Assembly: GCF_009908285.1 (NCBI RefSeq)
Contig: NZ_JAAARM010000003.1
Span: forward strand, 248,001 to 312,000
DNA length: 64,000 nt
Reading direction: 5' to 3'
From: Pseudomonas sp. Fl4BN1
Lineage (GTDB): Bacteria > Pseudomonadota > Gammaproteobacteria > Pseudomonadales > Pseudomonadaceae
Numbering within the stretch: the stretch's first letter is position 1; the number at the start of each line of letters is the position of its first letter. Under the pieces are notes generated by a model. It was not told where the DNA came from. It searched no databases and saw nothing but the letters and a program-made list of their open reading frames with translations. The position numbers and the translations under genes were made by a program. Positions 24,396-34,531 of the stretch are shown one piece after another.

Positions 24396-25332
24396 CTACA
24401 GCTGGTGGCGGTAGGGCAGTTCGGGGCCGGTCTGGGTGCAGGTCAGGGCCGCGGCGCCCACGGCGAATCGCAACTGGGCGTCGATCTGCTCGCGGCTCAA
24501 GCGGTCCAGGCCCTGGGCCGAATCCAGGCGGTGTTCGGTCAACCAGGCAATCAACGCCGCCTGGAAGGTGTCGCCGGCGCCCACCGTGTCGGCCACCGTG
24601 ACTTTTTGCGCGGCTACCGACCAACTGCCATGAGCGCGACTGAAAACGGTCGCGCTCATGGCTGCCCCGGGTCAGGAACACCAGCTTGGCACTGTGCTCC
24701 AGCCAACCCTGGATCAGCGCTTCAGGCGCCTGTCCCGGGTACAACTGGGCCAGGTCTTCATCGCTGACCTTGATCAGGTCGGCATGCTTCACAAGCTCCC
24801 CAATGCGTTGGCGCCACAGTTGGATATCCGGCTGCGGGTTGAGCCGTACATTGGGATCGAGGCTGATCAAGCGCCGGCCGCGCTCGCGACGGACCAGGGC
24901 CAGCAAGGTATCGGCGATCGGTTGCACCACCAGGGAGAAGGAGCCGATGTGCAGCCCGCGTACTCGCTGATCCAGCACCGGCAGGTGCGCTTCCAAGAGC
25001 AGGCGGTCGGCGCAGCCTTCGCCACGAAAGCTGTAGTGGGGCGAGCCGTCGGCCCCAACCGCGACCATCGCCAGGGTGGTGGGCGCGTCGAACTCGCGCA
25101 GGTAGTCGGTATTCACGCCCTCGGTTTCCAGCACCTGGCGCAGGCGCTGTCCCAGGTAATCCCGGGACAGCCCGGCCAACAGCGCAACGTCGATGCCCAG
25201 TCGGCGCAATCCCACTGCCACGTTGAACGGTGATCCGCCGGCCAGCGCCTGGAAGTTCAGGGTATTGGCCCGGTTACTTGCCTGATCCACGCTGAAAAAA
25301 TCGAACAGTGCCTCGCCACAAACCAGATACAT
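24396..25332 (-). pseudogene. mtlZ: PfkB fructokinase MtlZ, frameshifted
   Basis: Last gene of the mannitol operon. The N-terminal part reads MYLVCGEALFDFFSVD to LVFLTRGS, the normal PfkB start including the sugar-binding GGSPFNVAVGLRRLG. The remainder continues in a different frame as ATVFSRAHGSWSVAAQKV to VADTVGAGDTFQAALIAWL, which holds the ATP-site and catalytic-base motif (GAGD). Total length is 3n+1, so one base has been inserted near 24650 (between TRGS and ATVF). The break lies inside a perfect 14-bp inverted repeat (24627-24662). Unless the shift is a sequencing error, the enzyme lacks its catalytic Asp. Confidence 0.8.
24627..24662. repeat. Perfect 14-bp inverted repeat at the mtlZ frameshift
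   Basis: GCCATGAGCGCGAC (24627-24640), eight-base spacer, then its exact reverse complement (24649-24662). It coincides with the point where mtlZ changes reading frame. Such perfection inside a coding sequence fits a templated (quasipalindrome) mutation, or a hairpin that caused a sequencing error. Confidence 0.8.
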
Positions 25333-25345
25333 AGTCATTCGCTCT

Positions 25346-26845
25346 TCAAAGGGTTGCCAGATGCTGTCGATAGCTTTCATACAGCGGCCCGTAGGCGCTC
25401 ACGTGTTCGGCTCGGGGCCAGGTTTCACTGCCTGGATCAAGGTGCACGCAGCGCTCGCAGAGTTGCCCCAGGCTCAAGGCCGGATCCGCCTGGCGACCAT
25501 GGCACCAGGCGGCCTGGATCGCCGCCCCGAGTGCCGCGGCTTCGACCTCGCGGGGACAGATCACTGGGGTATGCATGATATCGGCGACCATCTGCCGCCA
25601 CAGCGGACTTTTTGCCCCGCCGCCAATCAGGCGGATGCTCTGGCTCTGCAGCCCACCCGCGCGCAGCAGGTCGAGACCGTAGCGCAAACCGAAGGTGGTG
25701 CCTTCCAGTACCGCACGGCACAGGTTGGCCTGGGTCAGGTTATCCAGGGTCATGCCCAGCAGGCTGCACCGGGCATGGGGCAGGGCGGGAACCCGCTCGC
25801 CGTTGAAAAACGGCAGCAGGCACAGGCCTTCGGCGCCGATGGGGGCCTGGGCGGCCCGTTGATTGAAGGTCTCCAGGTCGAGCGCCAGCAATTCGCGCAC
25901 CAGGCGGGTGGCGTTGGTCAGGTTCATGGTGCAGATCAATGGCAACCAGCCGCCGCTTGAGGAGCAGAAACTTGCCACCCCGGCCTGGGGGCTGACAGGC
26001 GGTTGCGCGGCGTAGGCGTAGACCGTACCGGACGAGCCCAGGCTCATGGTGATGATGCCGGGCTCGATGTTGCCGGTGCCGATGGCCCCCAGCATGTTGT
26101 CGCCACCGCCACTGGCCACCATTGCGCGGGGATTGATGCCCAGTTGCCTAGCGATCTGCGGCAGCACCCGGCCCACCGGCTGGTGGGCCTGGAGCAATTC
26201 CGGCAAAGCATTTTCCAGGCCTCCGCCAGGGTCGATGTGGGTCAGCAGGGCACGGTCCCAGTCACGGCTGCGAATATTGAAGTAACCGGTACCGGAGGCG
26301 TCGCCGTATTCGCTGCAACTGCGCCCGGTGAGCCAGAAGTTGAGGTAATCGTGGGGCAGCAGGATGTGCGCGATGCGTTGGAACAGCAGCGGATGCTGTT
26401 CCTGGGTCCAGAGCAGTTTCGACAGGGTGTAGCCGGGGGCGATGGCGATGCCCAGGCGATCCAGGGAGCCTTGCTCACCCCCCAGGTAATCCAGCAAGCG
26501 CTGGTTTTGCCCGACGGTCTCGGTGTCGCACCAGAGCTTTGCCGGGCGCATCGCCTGGCCTTGATCATCCAGCAGCACCAGGCCGTGCTGCTGGCCGGCA
26601 ACGCCGACACCGAGAATCTGTTGGCCATCGACGCCGCTGGCGTGCAGTGCCTGGTGAGTGGCGGTGATGCAGGCTTGCAGCCATTGCGCGGGGTCCTGTT
26701 CTCGGCGGCCGTTGGCGTCGCTGATCAGGCTGTGGGGCGCGCTGCCGTGACCCAGGACTTCACCGCTCTGGCTGTCGAGAATCAGGGCCTTGGTGCCCTG
26801 GGTACCGCAATCGATACCGAGGTACAGCGCTGGCGTGCTCATCAT
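25346..26845 (-). CDS. mtlY: Xylulokinase (mannitol/arabitol operon)
   Basis: 499-residue FGGY-family kinase phosphorylating D-xylulose, made from D-arabitol by the operon's dehydrogenase. YLGIDCGTQGTKALILDS is the phosphate-1 motif; VGVAGQQHGLVLLDDQG is the xylulokinase substrate signature; RLIGGGAKSPLWRQMVADI is the adenosine/phosphate-2 region. Length is normal. It overlaps the mtlD stop (TGATG region) and is followed after a short gap by mtlZ. Either M1 (26845) or M2 (26842) could start. Confidence 0.93.
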   Translation of the reverse strand: MMSTPALYLGIDCGTQGTKALILDSQSGEVLGHGSAPHSLISDANGRREQDPAQWLQACITATHQALHASGVDGQQILGVGVAGQQHGLVLLDDQGQAMRPAKLWCDTETVGQNQRLLDYLGGEQGSLDRLGIAIAPGYTLSKLLWTQEQHPLLFQRIAHILLPHDYLNFWLTGRSCSEYGDASGTGYFNIRSRDWDRALLTHIDPGGGLENALPELLQAHQPVGRVLPQIARQLGINPRAMVASGGGDNMLGAIGTGNIEPGIITMSLGSSGTVYAYAAQPPVSPQAGVASFCSSSGGWLPLICTMNLTNATRLVRELLALDLETFNQRAAQAPIGAEGLCLLPFFNGERVPALPHARCSLLGMTLDNLTQANLCRAVLEGTTFGLRYGLDLLRAGGLQSQSIRLIGGGAKSPLWRQMVADIMHTPVICPREVEAAALGAAIQAAWCHGRQADPALSLGQLCERCVHLDPGSETWPRAEHVSAYGPLYESYRQHLATL

Positions 26846-28317
26846 CGGGCCAGCACCTGCTGCAAGGTCGCGCTGACACCGTGCTCGCGCAAGCTGTTGA
26901 AGCAGCGCTCGAAGGCATCGACGAACGCGGTGGAGCGGGCAATCGTCGGGCCGAAGATTTCTTCTACCCCCAGCAGTCGTTGGCTCAGCAAGGTGTCATC
27001 CGCTACCAGGGCCTGGCAGAACTCGGCCCGGGGATCGGGGATCCGGTAGCTCGCGCCGTTTTCATCGACGCCCTTGAGGTACAGGGCCCAGGCCGCCACC
27101 ACCAGCGCCGCGCGCTCTAGATCACGGCCGTCGGCGATCAGGCGGCGGAGGGTCGGCACGGTGAATTTTGGCAGTTTCGATGAACCGTCGCTGCACACGC
27201 GCTCCAGTTGGTCGGCGATCGCCTGGTTGGAAAAACGCTGGACCAGGGTGTTCTTGTACGCGCTCAAGTCGATGCCCGGCACGGGGGCCAGTTGCGGGGT
27301 CACGTCCAGGTCCATGTAGGCGCGCATATAGGCAACGAACAACGGGTCGTTCATGGTTTCGTGGACGAAGCGGTAGCCCTTGAGAAAGCCCAGGTAGGTC
27401 AACGCCAGGTGGCTACCGTTGAGCAGCTTGATCTTCATCTCCTCATAGGGCGTGACGTCGTCGGTGAATTGCACGCCGACCTGTTCCCAGGCGGGACGGC
27501 CATTGACGAACTTGTCCTCCAGGACCCACTGCGCGAACGGTTCGCAGACCACCGGCCAGGCATCGTCGATGCCGTGCTGGTCGTGCAGCTGCAGGCGGTG
27601 GCTGGTGCTGGTCATGGGGGTGATGCGGTCGACCATGGCATTGGGAAAGCTCACCTGGCTGGCGATCCAGTCATGCAGGTCGGCATCGCGCCGTGCGGCA
27701 AAGGCCAGCAGCGCCTTGCGGGTCACCGCGCCGTTGTGCGGCAGGTTATCGCAGGACATCAGGGTAAACGCGGGAGTCCCCTCTGCCCGGCGCTTGGCCA
27801 GGGCCGCGCAAAGGAAACCGAACACGGTGCGTGGTTGCTGGGGATGGGCCAGATCGTGCTGGATCTGCGACAGATGGAGCATGAACTCGCCGGTGCTGTC
27901 GTCGATGCAGTAGCCACCCTCGGTAATGGTCAGGGAGACGATGCGGATCTGCGGGCTGGCGAGTTTGTCGATCAGCGCCTGGGCACCGTCCTCGGCCAGC
28001 AGCATTTCACTGATGGCGCCGATCACCCGCACTTCGTGGGTCTCGCCGTCACCCAGCTCGAGCAGGGTGTACAGATAGTCCTGGCCCGCCAGGTCGTCCC
28101 GGGTACGGCGGTCGTCGGGGCGCAGGCCGGCCCCGCAGATGCTCCAGTCCAGGCCCTGGCCCTGGTTCATCAAGGCATCGGTGTACCAGGCCTGGTGGGC
28201 GCGGTGAAAACCACCGACGCCGATGTGCACGATGCCTTGGCGGGTGTCGGCGGCGGTGTAGCTGGGGATGTTCACTTGGGGCGGCAGCTGGCTGAGATTG
28301 AAGCGATTGAGTTTCAT
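26842..28317 (-). CDS. mtlD: Mannitol 2-dehydrogenase (long-chain polyol dehydrogenase)
   Basis: 491 residues; oxidises D-mannitol to fructose and D-arabitol to xylulose with NAD+. GIVHIGVGGFHRAHQAWYTDAL is the N-terminal Rossmann motif. The catalytic block is KIKLLNGSHLALTYLG, carrying the K-x4-N-x2-H triad of the polyol-specific long-chain dehydrogenases. Length and order match the P. fluorescens enzyme. Located between mtlK and mtlY in the operon; 18 bases separate it from mtlK. Confidence 0.95.
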   Translation of the reverse strand: MKLNRFNLSQLPPQVNIPSYTAADTRQGIVHIGVGGFHRAHQAWYTDALMNQGQGLDWSICGAGLRPDDRRTRDDLAGQDYLYTLLELGDGETHEVRVIGAISEMLLAEDGAQALIDKLASPQIRIVSLTITEGGYCIDDSTGEFMLHLSQIQHDLAHPQQPRTVFGFLCAALAKRRAEGTPAFTLMSCDNLPHNGAVTRKALLAFAARRDADLHDWIASQVSFPNAMVDRITPMTSTSHRLQLHDQHGIDDAWPVVCEPFAQWVLEDKFVNGRPAWEQVGVQFTDDVTPYEEMKIKLLNGSHLALTYLGFLKGYRFVHETMNDPLFVAYMRAYMDLDVTPQLAPVPGIDLSAYKNTLVQRFSNQAIADQLERVCSDGSSKLPKFTVPTLRRLIADGRDLERAALVVAAWALYLKGVDENGASYRIPDPRAEFCQALVADDTLLSQRLLGVEEIFGPTIARSTAFVDAFERCFNSLREHGVSATLQQVLAR

Positions 28318-28335
28318 GCGGAATGCTCTCGGGGA

Positions 28336-29439
28336 TCAGGCGGCGGCGCGCAGCGAACGGGGGACGGCGACACCTTCGGCATCGAATAAATGACAGTGCT
28401 CGGGGGCCAGCCGCAGGTTCAGCGACTCGCCGTAGCGGCTCGCCAGATCGCCGCGGATGCGCAGGGTCAGCGCTTCGCCGGTGGCGCTCAGGACGTGGCA
28501 GAAGGTATCGCTGCCCAGGCGTTCGGCAACGTCGGCGGTGACTTGCAGGCTGCCGGGGCCTGGCTCCCCCAGTTCCAGGTGCTCAGGGCGAATGCCCAGG
28601 GTCACCGGGCTGCCAGGCTTGAGCTGCGGGCTGCTCTGCGCCAGGCGCAAGCGCGCCCCGGCCGCCAGTTGGATCTCACAGCCCTGGCCGTCCATCTGGC
28701 TGACATTACCCTGGAGAAAGCCCATCTTCGGCGTGCCGAGAAACCCTGCGACAAACAGGTTGGCGGGGTGGTGGTAGAGCTCCAGGGGCGAACCCACTTG
28801 CTCGATCCGGCCACCGTTGAGCACCACCACCTTGTCGGCCAGGGTCATGGCTTCCACCTGGTCGTGGGTCACGTAGATCATGGTCGCCTGCAACTCCTTG
28901 TGCAGGCGCGCCAGCTCCAGACGCATCTGCACCCGCAAGGCGGCGTCGAGGTTGGACAGCGGTTCGTCGAACAGGAAGATCTTCGGATTGCGCACGATCG
29001 CCCGGCCGATGGCGACCCGCTGGCGTTGACCGCCGGAGAGCTGCTTGGGTTTGCGTTCAAGCATCGGCCCGAGTTCGAGGATGCGCGCCGCTTCCTCGAC
29101 TTTTTTCTGCACCAGATGCTTGTCGACTCCGGCCAGGTCCAGGGCAAAGGACATGTTCTTGCGCACGCTCATGTGCGGATACAGGGCGTAGGTCTGGAAC
29201 ACCATGGCCAGGTCGCGCTTGGCCGGGCTGACTTCGGTGATGTCGCGGCCGTCCAGCTCGATGCTGCCGCCGCTGACTTCCTCCAGCCCGGCGATCAGCC
29301 GCAGCAAGGTGGATTTGCCGCAGCCCGAAGGGCCGACGAAGACCACGAACTCCTTGTCGTGCACCTCAAGGTCGATGCCCTTGATGATGGAGAAACCTTC
29401 GAAGCCTTTTTGCAGATTGTGGATTTTCAAATGAGCCAT
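28336..29439 (-). CDS. mtlK: Mannitol ABC transporter ATP-binding protein
   Basis: 367-residue MalK/UgpC-type ATPase: Walker A GPSGCGKST (36-44), signature LSGGQ (134-138), Walker B FLFDEP (155-160), switch His in YVTHDQVEAM. The C-terminal MalK-type TOBE region (VTLGIRPEHLELG) is present. It energises MtlF/MtlG. ATG at 29439 with GGAGAGATTCC upstream; longer readings add an unrelated tail from the mtlG region. The C-terminus (SLRAAA) ends 18 bases before mtlD. Confidence 0.95.
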   Translation of the reverse strand: MAHLKIHNLQKGFEGFSIIKGIDLEVHDKEFVVFVGPSGCGKSTLLRLIAGLEEVSGGSIELDGRDITEVSPAKRDLAMVFQTYALYPHMSVRKNMSFALDLAGVDKHLVQKKVEEAARILELGPMLERKPKQLSGGQRQRVAIGRAIVRNPKIFLFDEPLSNLDAALRVQMRLELARLHKELQATMIYVTHDQVEAMTLADKVVVLNGGRIEQVGSPLELYHHPANLFVAGFLGTPKMGFLQGNVSQMDGQGCEIQLAAGARLRLAQSSPQLKPGSPVTLGIRPEHLELGEPGPGSLQVTADVAERLGSDTFCHVLSATGEALTLRIRGDLASRYGESLNLRLAPEHCHLFDAEGVAVPRSLRAAA

Positions 29440-29462
29440 GGAATCTCTCCGGATTTCAATGA

Positions 29463-30293
<831 letters not shown>

Positions 30294-30303
30294 GGCGCGC
30301 ACC

Positions 30304-31230
30304 TCAGGGCTGGTCAGTCAGGTTTTTGCCGATCATCCGCACCAGGATGATCGCGGCGATATTGGCGATCAGCACGGCGATCAACCCGCCGGCGGAAGCC
30401 ATGCCGACATCGAACTGCAACAGCGCCTGGTTGTAGATCAGGTAGGCCAGGTTGGTCGAGGCGTAGCCCGGCCCGCCATTGGTGGTGGTGAAGATCTCGG
30501 CGAACACCGAGAGCAGGAAGATCGTCTCGATCATCACCACCACGGCGATCGGTCGCGCCAGATGGGGCAGGGTCAGGTGCCAGAAGATCGCGATGGCCCC
30601 GGCGCCGTCCAGGCGCGCGGCTTCCTTCTGTTCCTGGTCCAGGGACTGCATGGCGGTCATCAGGATCAGGATGGCGAACGGCAGCCACTGCCAGGAGACG
30701 ATGATGATGATCGACAGCAGCGGGTAGTGAGCCAGCCAGTCCACCGGCTGGGCGCCGAACAGCTTCCACAGTGCCGCGAGGATCCCCGACACCGGGTGGA
30801 AGATCAGGTTCTTCCAGATCAGCGCGCCCACCGTGGGCATGATGAAGAACGGCGAGATCAGCAGCACCCGCACCAGGCCGCGACCGAAGAACTCGCTGGC
30901 CTCCAGCAGCGCACTGATCAGCACCCCGAACACCACGCTGATCAGCAGCACGCTGCCCACCAGCAACAAGGTGTTGCTGGCCCCGGGGAGGAAACCTGAG
31001 TCGCTGAGGAAGTAGCTGAAGTTTTCCAGGCCGACGAACTGATTCTCGCCGGGGTAGAGCAGGTTGTAGCGGATCAGCGAGAAGTACAGGGTCATGCCCA
31101 GGGGCACGATCATCCACAGCAGCAACAGCGCCACCGAGGGGCTGACCAGGAACCAGCCGGGGTTGGCCAGGCGCCGCTTGCGGGATGCCGCCTGCGGTTG
31201 CACATGGAGCTTGGCAGTCGAGGTATTCAT
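30304..31230 (-). CDS. mtlF: Mannitol ABC transporter permease
   Basis: 308-residue MalF-type permease with an extended N-terminus (MNTSTAKLHVQPQAASRKRR) and six membrane helices beginning WFLVSPSVALLLLWMIVPLGMTLYFS. The EAA loop reads EAARLDGAGAIAIFWHLTLPHLARP. ATG 31230 is preferred over GTG 31239. It is separated from mtlE by 156 bases holding a REP pair, while all downstream mtl genes are nearly contiguous. Confidence 0.93.
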   Translation of the reverse strand: MNTSTAKLHVQPQAASRKRRLANPGWFLVSPSVALLLLWMIVPLGMTLYFSLIRYNLLYPGENQFVGLENFSYFLSDSGFLPGASNTLLLVGSVLLISVVFGVLISALLEASEFFGRGLVRVLLISPFFIMPTVGALIWKNLIFHPVSGILAALWKLFGAQPVDWLAHYPLLSIIIIVSWQWLPFAILILMTAMQSLDQEQKEAARLDGAGAIAIFWHLTLPHLARPIAVVVMIETIFLLSVFAEIFTTTNGGPGYASTNLAYLIYNQALLQFDVGMASAGGLIAVLIANIAAIILVRMIGKNLTDQP

Positions 31231-31290
31231 GAGGCTCACAACCAGTTGGGTACAAGAGTGCGCGACAGCGCGCTGGCATTGCCGGCGGAC

Positions 31291-31375
31291 GGTAGGCGCT
31301 GGCTTGCCAGCGAAGGCGCCCGTCAGCCAGGCATGAGGCTCGGGGGCCCATTCGCCGGCAAGCCGGCTCCTACAG
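31291..31375. repeat. REP element pair between mtlE and mtlF
   Basis: GGTAGGCGCTGGCTTGCC with AGCGAAGGCGCC (31291-31320) and, in opposite orientation, TTCGCCGGCAAGCCGGCTCCTACAG (31351-31375, given as two half-sites). The two face each other as in a Pseudomonas BIME. Placed inside the operon, after the binding-protein gene, it could stabilise the mtlE message, as the REP in malE-malF does in E. coli. Confidence 0.8.
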
Positions 31376-31386
31376 GAAGCGCCGGG

Positions 31387-32697
31387 TCACTTGGGGTAGC
31401 CGGCGCGTTGCATCTCCCGCTCGGTGGTCTGCTGCGCCGCAGCCAGTGCCTGATCCACAGTGGTCTGGCCGATCAGCGCGGCGGAGAACAGCTTGCCGAC
31501 CTGGGTGCCGATGGCCTGGAACTCGGGAATGGTCACCAACTGGATGCCGATGTAGGGCACCGGTTTCAGCGTCGGCTTGCTCGGATCCGCGGCTTTCAGC
31601 GATTCCAGGGTGACTTTGGCGAACGGCGCGGCGCTCATGTAGGCCTCGCTGTAGGTGGAGGCCCGGGTGCCCGGCGGCATATTGGCGATACCGTCCTTTT
31701 CGGCCACCAAGGCCGCATATTCCTTGGAGGTGGCCCAGGTGGTGAAGGTCTTCGCCGCTTCCTTGGCCTTGGAACTGGCGGGAATTGCCAGGGACCAGGA
31801 GTACAGCCAGGCGCTGCCCTTATCGGTGACTTGATGCGGCGCGTAGGTGAAACCCACATGTTCGGCGACCTTGCTCTGGCTCTGGTCGGTGACGAAGGAG
31901 CCGGCAACGCTGGCGTCGACCCAGATTGCGCACTTGCCGCTGTTGAACAGCGCCAGGTTCTCATTGAAACCATTGCTGGAAGCCCCGGGCGGACCGGACT
32001 TCTTCATGGTGTCGACGTAGAAGCTCAGGGCATTCTTCCATGCCGCGGCGGTGAATTCAGGCTGCCACTTGTCGTCGAACCAGCGCGCACCGTAGCTGTT
32101 GGCCAGGGTGGTGATCAGCGCCATGTTCTCGCCCCAGCCAGCCTTGCCCCGCAGGCACAGGCCGTATTGTTCCTGTTCGGGTTTGTTGAGCTTGGCGGCG
32201 AACTCGCCGATCTGCTCCCAGGTTGGCCGCTCGGGCATGCTCAGCCCGGCGGCCTTGAACAAGTCGGCGCGGTAGTAGGTCATCGAGCTTTCGGCGTAGA
32301 ACGGCAGGGCGTACAGGCTGCCCTTGACCGACAGGCCTTCGCGCACCGAAGGGAAAACATCGTTGAGGTCATAGGCGGCGGGCAGGTCCTGCATCGGCTG
32401 CAACCAGCCCTTGGCGCCCCAGAGTGCGGCTTCGTACATGCCAATGGTCAGCACGTCGAACTGTCCGCCCTGAGTGGCGATGTCGGTGGTCAGGCGCTGG
32501 CGCAGGACGTTCTCTTCCAGCACCACCCAGTTCAGCCTGATGTCCGGGTGCTCGGTTTCGAAGGTCTTGGACAGGCGCTGCATGCGGATCATGTCGCTGT
32601 TGTTGACGGTGGCGATGGTCAGGGTCTGGGCGCCCAAGGTGACGCTGCTGAGGGTCATGCAGGTGCTGAGGAGCAGAGCTTTGGTGCAAGGTTTCAT
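31387..32697 (-). CDS. mtlE: Mannitol/sorbitol-binding periplasmic protein
   Basis: 436-residue family 1 solute-binding protein with a signal peptide (MKPCTKALLLSTCMTLSSVTLGA, cleavage about residue 23). TLTIATVNNSDMIRMQRLSKTFETEHP begins the mature fold; YALPFYAESSMTYYRADLFKAAGL is the MalE-like binding core. First gene of the mtl operon, with GAGGAGTGACCG ribosome site. It delivers polyols to MtlFGK. The gene is divergent from mtlR, which probably activates it in the presence of mannitol, sorbitol or arabitol. Confidence 0.94.
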   Translation of the reverse strand: MKPCTKALLLSTCMTLSSVTLGAQTLTIATVNNSDMIRMQRLSKTFETEHPDIRLNWVVLEENVLRQRLTTDIATQGGQFDVLTIGMYEAALWGAKGWLQPMQDLPAAYDLNDVFPSVREGLSVKGSLYALPFYAESSMTYYRADLFKAAGLSMPERPTWEQIGEFAAKLNKPEQEQYGLCLRGKAGWGENMALITTLANSYGARWFDDKWQPEFTAAAWKNALSFYVDTMKKSGPPGASSNGFNENLALFNSGKCAIWVDASVAGSFVTDQSQSKVAEHVGFTYAPHQVTDKGSAWLYSWSLAIPASSKAKEAAKTFTTWATSKEYAALVAEKDGIANMPPGTRASTYSEAYMSAAPFAKVTLESLKAADPSKPTLKPVPYIGIQLVTIPEFQAIGTQVGKLFSAALIGQTTVDQALAAAQQTTEREMQRAGYPK

Positions 32698-33048
32698 CGG
32701 TCACTCCTCTTCTGCGCCAGTGATGACGACAGAAGGACGATTATTGTTGTTATGTCTTCCGCCAGGGAGGAAGAATGTGGGCTGATTACAGCCCTCTAAC
32801 GCGGCGCTGACAAATCATCCCTGACACTTCAATTGGTACTTTTTTGCACTGAGGCAGTCGGGGGGAGTGAGCTTGGCTGGCGGTTTTCGGGGCTTGGCTG
32901 GCATCAAAGGCTGTGTGGCAGGGGCGGATCCGTATTGGTTTTCAAGCCCAGGACGTGCCGTCACTTAGCCCAAAGCCCACTGGCTTTTTCCCGGCCACTG
33001 CCTAAGATGGCCGTCCTGATCCTTTCACCCGGGAAGCCGTTGGCCACG
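32698..33048. other. Divergent mtlE-mtlR regulatory region (351 bp)
   Basis: Contains the promoters of the mannitol operon (-) and of mtlR (+). MtlR of P. fluorescens is known to activate the mtl promoter from upstream repeats; no obvious pair of repeats could be picked out by eye. No other gene is seen here. Confidence 0.5.
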
Positions 33049-34071
33049 ATGTCGGAAAAAGACACCATCTCCATGCAGCTGGTGCGCGAGGCACTGCTGC
33101 AAAGCTGTGCGCCGGGCGCGGCCACCGATGAAGTGCTGAACAAGGTCGGCATCGATCCAGCCGGTTTGCAGCAGGGCACGGCCCGGGTCCCGGCCGGCGC
33201 TTATGCGCGGCTCTGGCGCCTGTTGGCGCGGCGTCTGGACGATGAGTTTTTCGGCATGGACCCGCGCCAGCTGAAATCCGGCAGCCTGGCCTTTCTCTGT
33301 CGTTCGGCCATCGCCCAGCCGACCCTGGCCACAGGCCTGGACTCGGTGCTGGGGTTCCTGTCGCTGATGTTCGAACGCCTGCCGGCGCAACTGGTGCACC
33401 AGCAAAGCCTGGCGCAGATCGTCCTGCTGGAAGAACCGCACGAGCCGCGCCGGGCGTTCACCTATTTCACCTACTGGATGATCGTCCACGGGGTGGCCTG
33501 CTGGCTGGCCGGCCGGCGCATCCCGATCCTGGCCATCGAGCTGCGCTGCCCCGAGCCGGATTTCTGCGACGACTACCGGGTGATGTTTTCCGACAACCTG
33601 CGCTTTGATCGCCCGCGCACGCGGATGATCATCGCCGCCGACTGCCTGGACCTGCCGATCAAGCGCAGCGAAGAAGAACTCAAGCGTTTCCTGGCCCATG
33701 CCCCGGCCAATATCCTGGTCAAGTACCGCGATCCCGAGAGCCTGGCCAGCCGGATCAAGCATCAACTGCGGCAACTGCCCGGGGAACAGTGGCCGGAGAG
33801 CGAAAGCCTGGCCCAGAGCCTGTGCATGTCCGCCTCGACCCTGCGCCGACGTCTGGCGGAAGAGGGCCAGAACTACCAGGCGCTCAAGGACAGCGTGCGC
33901 AAGGAGCTGGCGATTGTCTGGCTGGCAGAGCCGCAGATCAGCTTTGCCGAGATTGCCGGGCGCCTGGGTTTTGCCGACACCAGCTCGTTCTACAAGGCCT
34001 TTCGCAAATGGTCCGGCTCCAACCCCGGGCACTACCGCAGCCTGATCCTCAACGACCCCAACCCCCTGTAG
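33049..34071 (+). CDS. mtlR: AraC-family activator of the mannitol operon
   Basis: 340 residues in the Arabinose_bd-type AraC family: SMQLVREALLQSCAPGAA, YARLWRLLARRLDDEFFG in the sensor domain and a C-terminal double helix-turn-helix (LAQSLCMSASTLRRRLAEEGQNYQALKDSVR, then AEIAGRLGFADTSSFYKAFRKWSGSNPGHYR). Divergent from mtlE, in the position expected for the polyol-responsive activator MtlR. The start is uncertain: ATG 33049 is used, and an earlier in-frame ATG (33007) has no ribosome site. Its stop codon lies within the first bases of a downstream REP array. Confidence 0.85.
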   Translation: MSEKDTISMQLVREALLQSCAPGAATDEVLNKVGIDPAGLQQGTARVPAGAYARLWRLLARRLDDEFFGMDPRQLKSGSLAFLCRSAIAQPTLATGLDSVLGFLSLMFERLPAQLVHQQSLAQIVLLEEPHEPRRAFTYFTYWMIVHGVACWLAGRRIPILAIELRCPEPDFCDDYRVMFSDNLRFDRPRTRMIIAADCLDLPIKRSEEELKRFLAHAPANILVKYRDPESLASRIKHQLRQLPGEQWPESESLAQSLCMSASTLRRRLAEEGQNYQALKDSVRKELAIVWLAEPQISFAEIAGRLGFADTSSFYKAFRKWSGSNPGHYRSLILNDPNPL

Positions 34072-34356
34072 GAGCCGGCTTGCCGGCGAAGAGGCCCTGA
34101 AGCCTTGTACCGCCCTGGCCGACGCCTTCGCTGGCAAGCCAGCTCCTACAACAAACCCCGCCAGCCTCCTGTAGGAGCCGGCTTGCCGGCGAAGAGGCCC
34201 TGAAGTCTTGTGCCGCCCTGGCCGACGCCTTCGCTGGCAAGCCAGCTCCTACAACAAACCCCGCCGACCCATCGTAGGAGCCGGCTTGCCGGCGAAGAGG
34301 CCCTTAAGCCTTGTGCCGCCCTGGCCGACGCCTTCGTTGGCAAGCCAGCTCCTACA
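34069..34356. repeat. Tandem array of three 103-bp REP doublets
   Basis: Units begin at 34069, 34172 and 34275 (exact 103-bp spacing) and each ends in AGCTCCTACA at 34150, 34253 and 34356. Each holds a direct TAGGAGCCGGCTTGCCGGCG half, a spacer GAGGCCCTGAAGCC, and an inverted half GCTGGCAAGCCAGCTCC. Copies differ by only a few bases. This is a BIME cluster following mtlR; the mtlR stop codon overlaps its first base triplet. Confidence 0.95.
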
Positions 34357-34531
34357 ACGAACACGCCCGGGCCACCCTGGGCTGCGATGCCGGTGGGCAC
34401 AGCAGGTTCTTGGCCAAACCGGTCACGCAACTTGATAGCTTTGACCATTGTCCCGCGCGGGCTCTAGCGCCAGTATTTGCCTGATTTTCATGAGGTTCCC
34501 ATCCTAATAAGAACAGTGAGGGATTCTGGCA

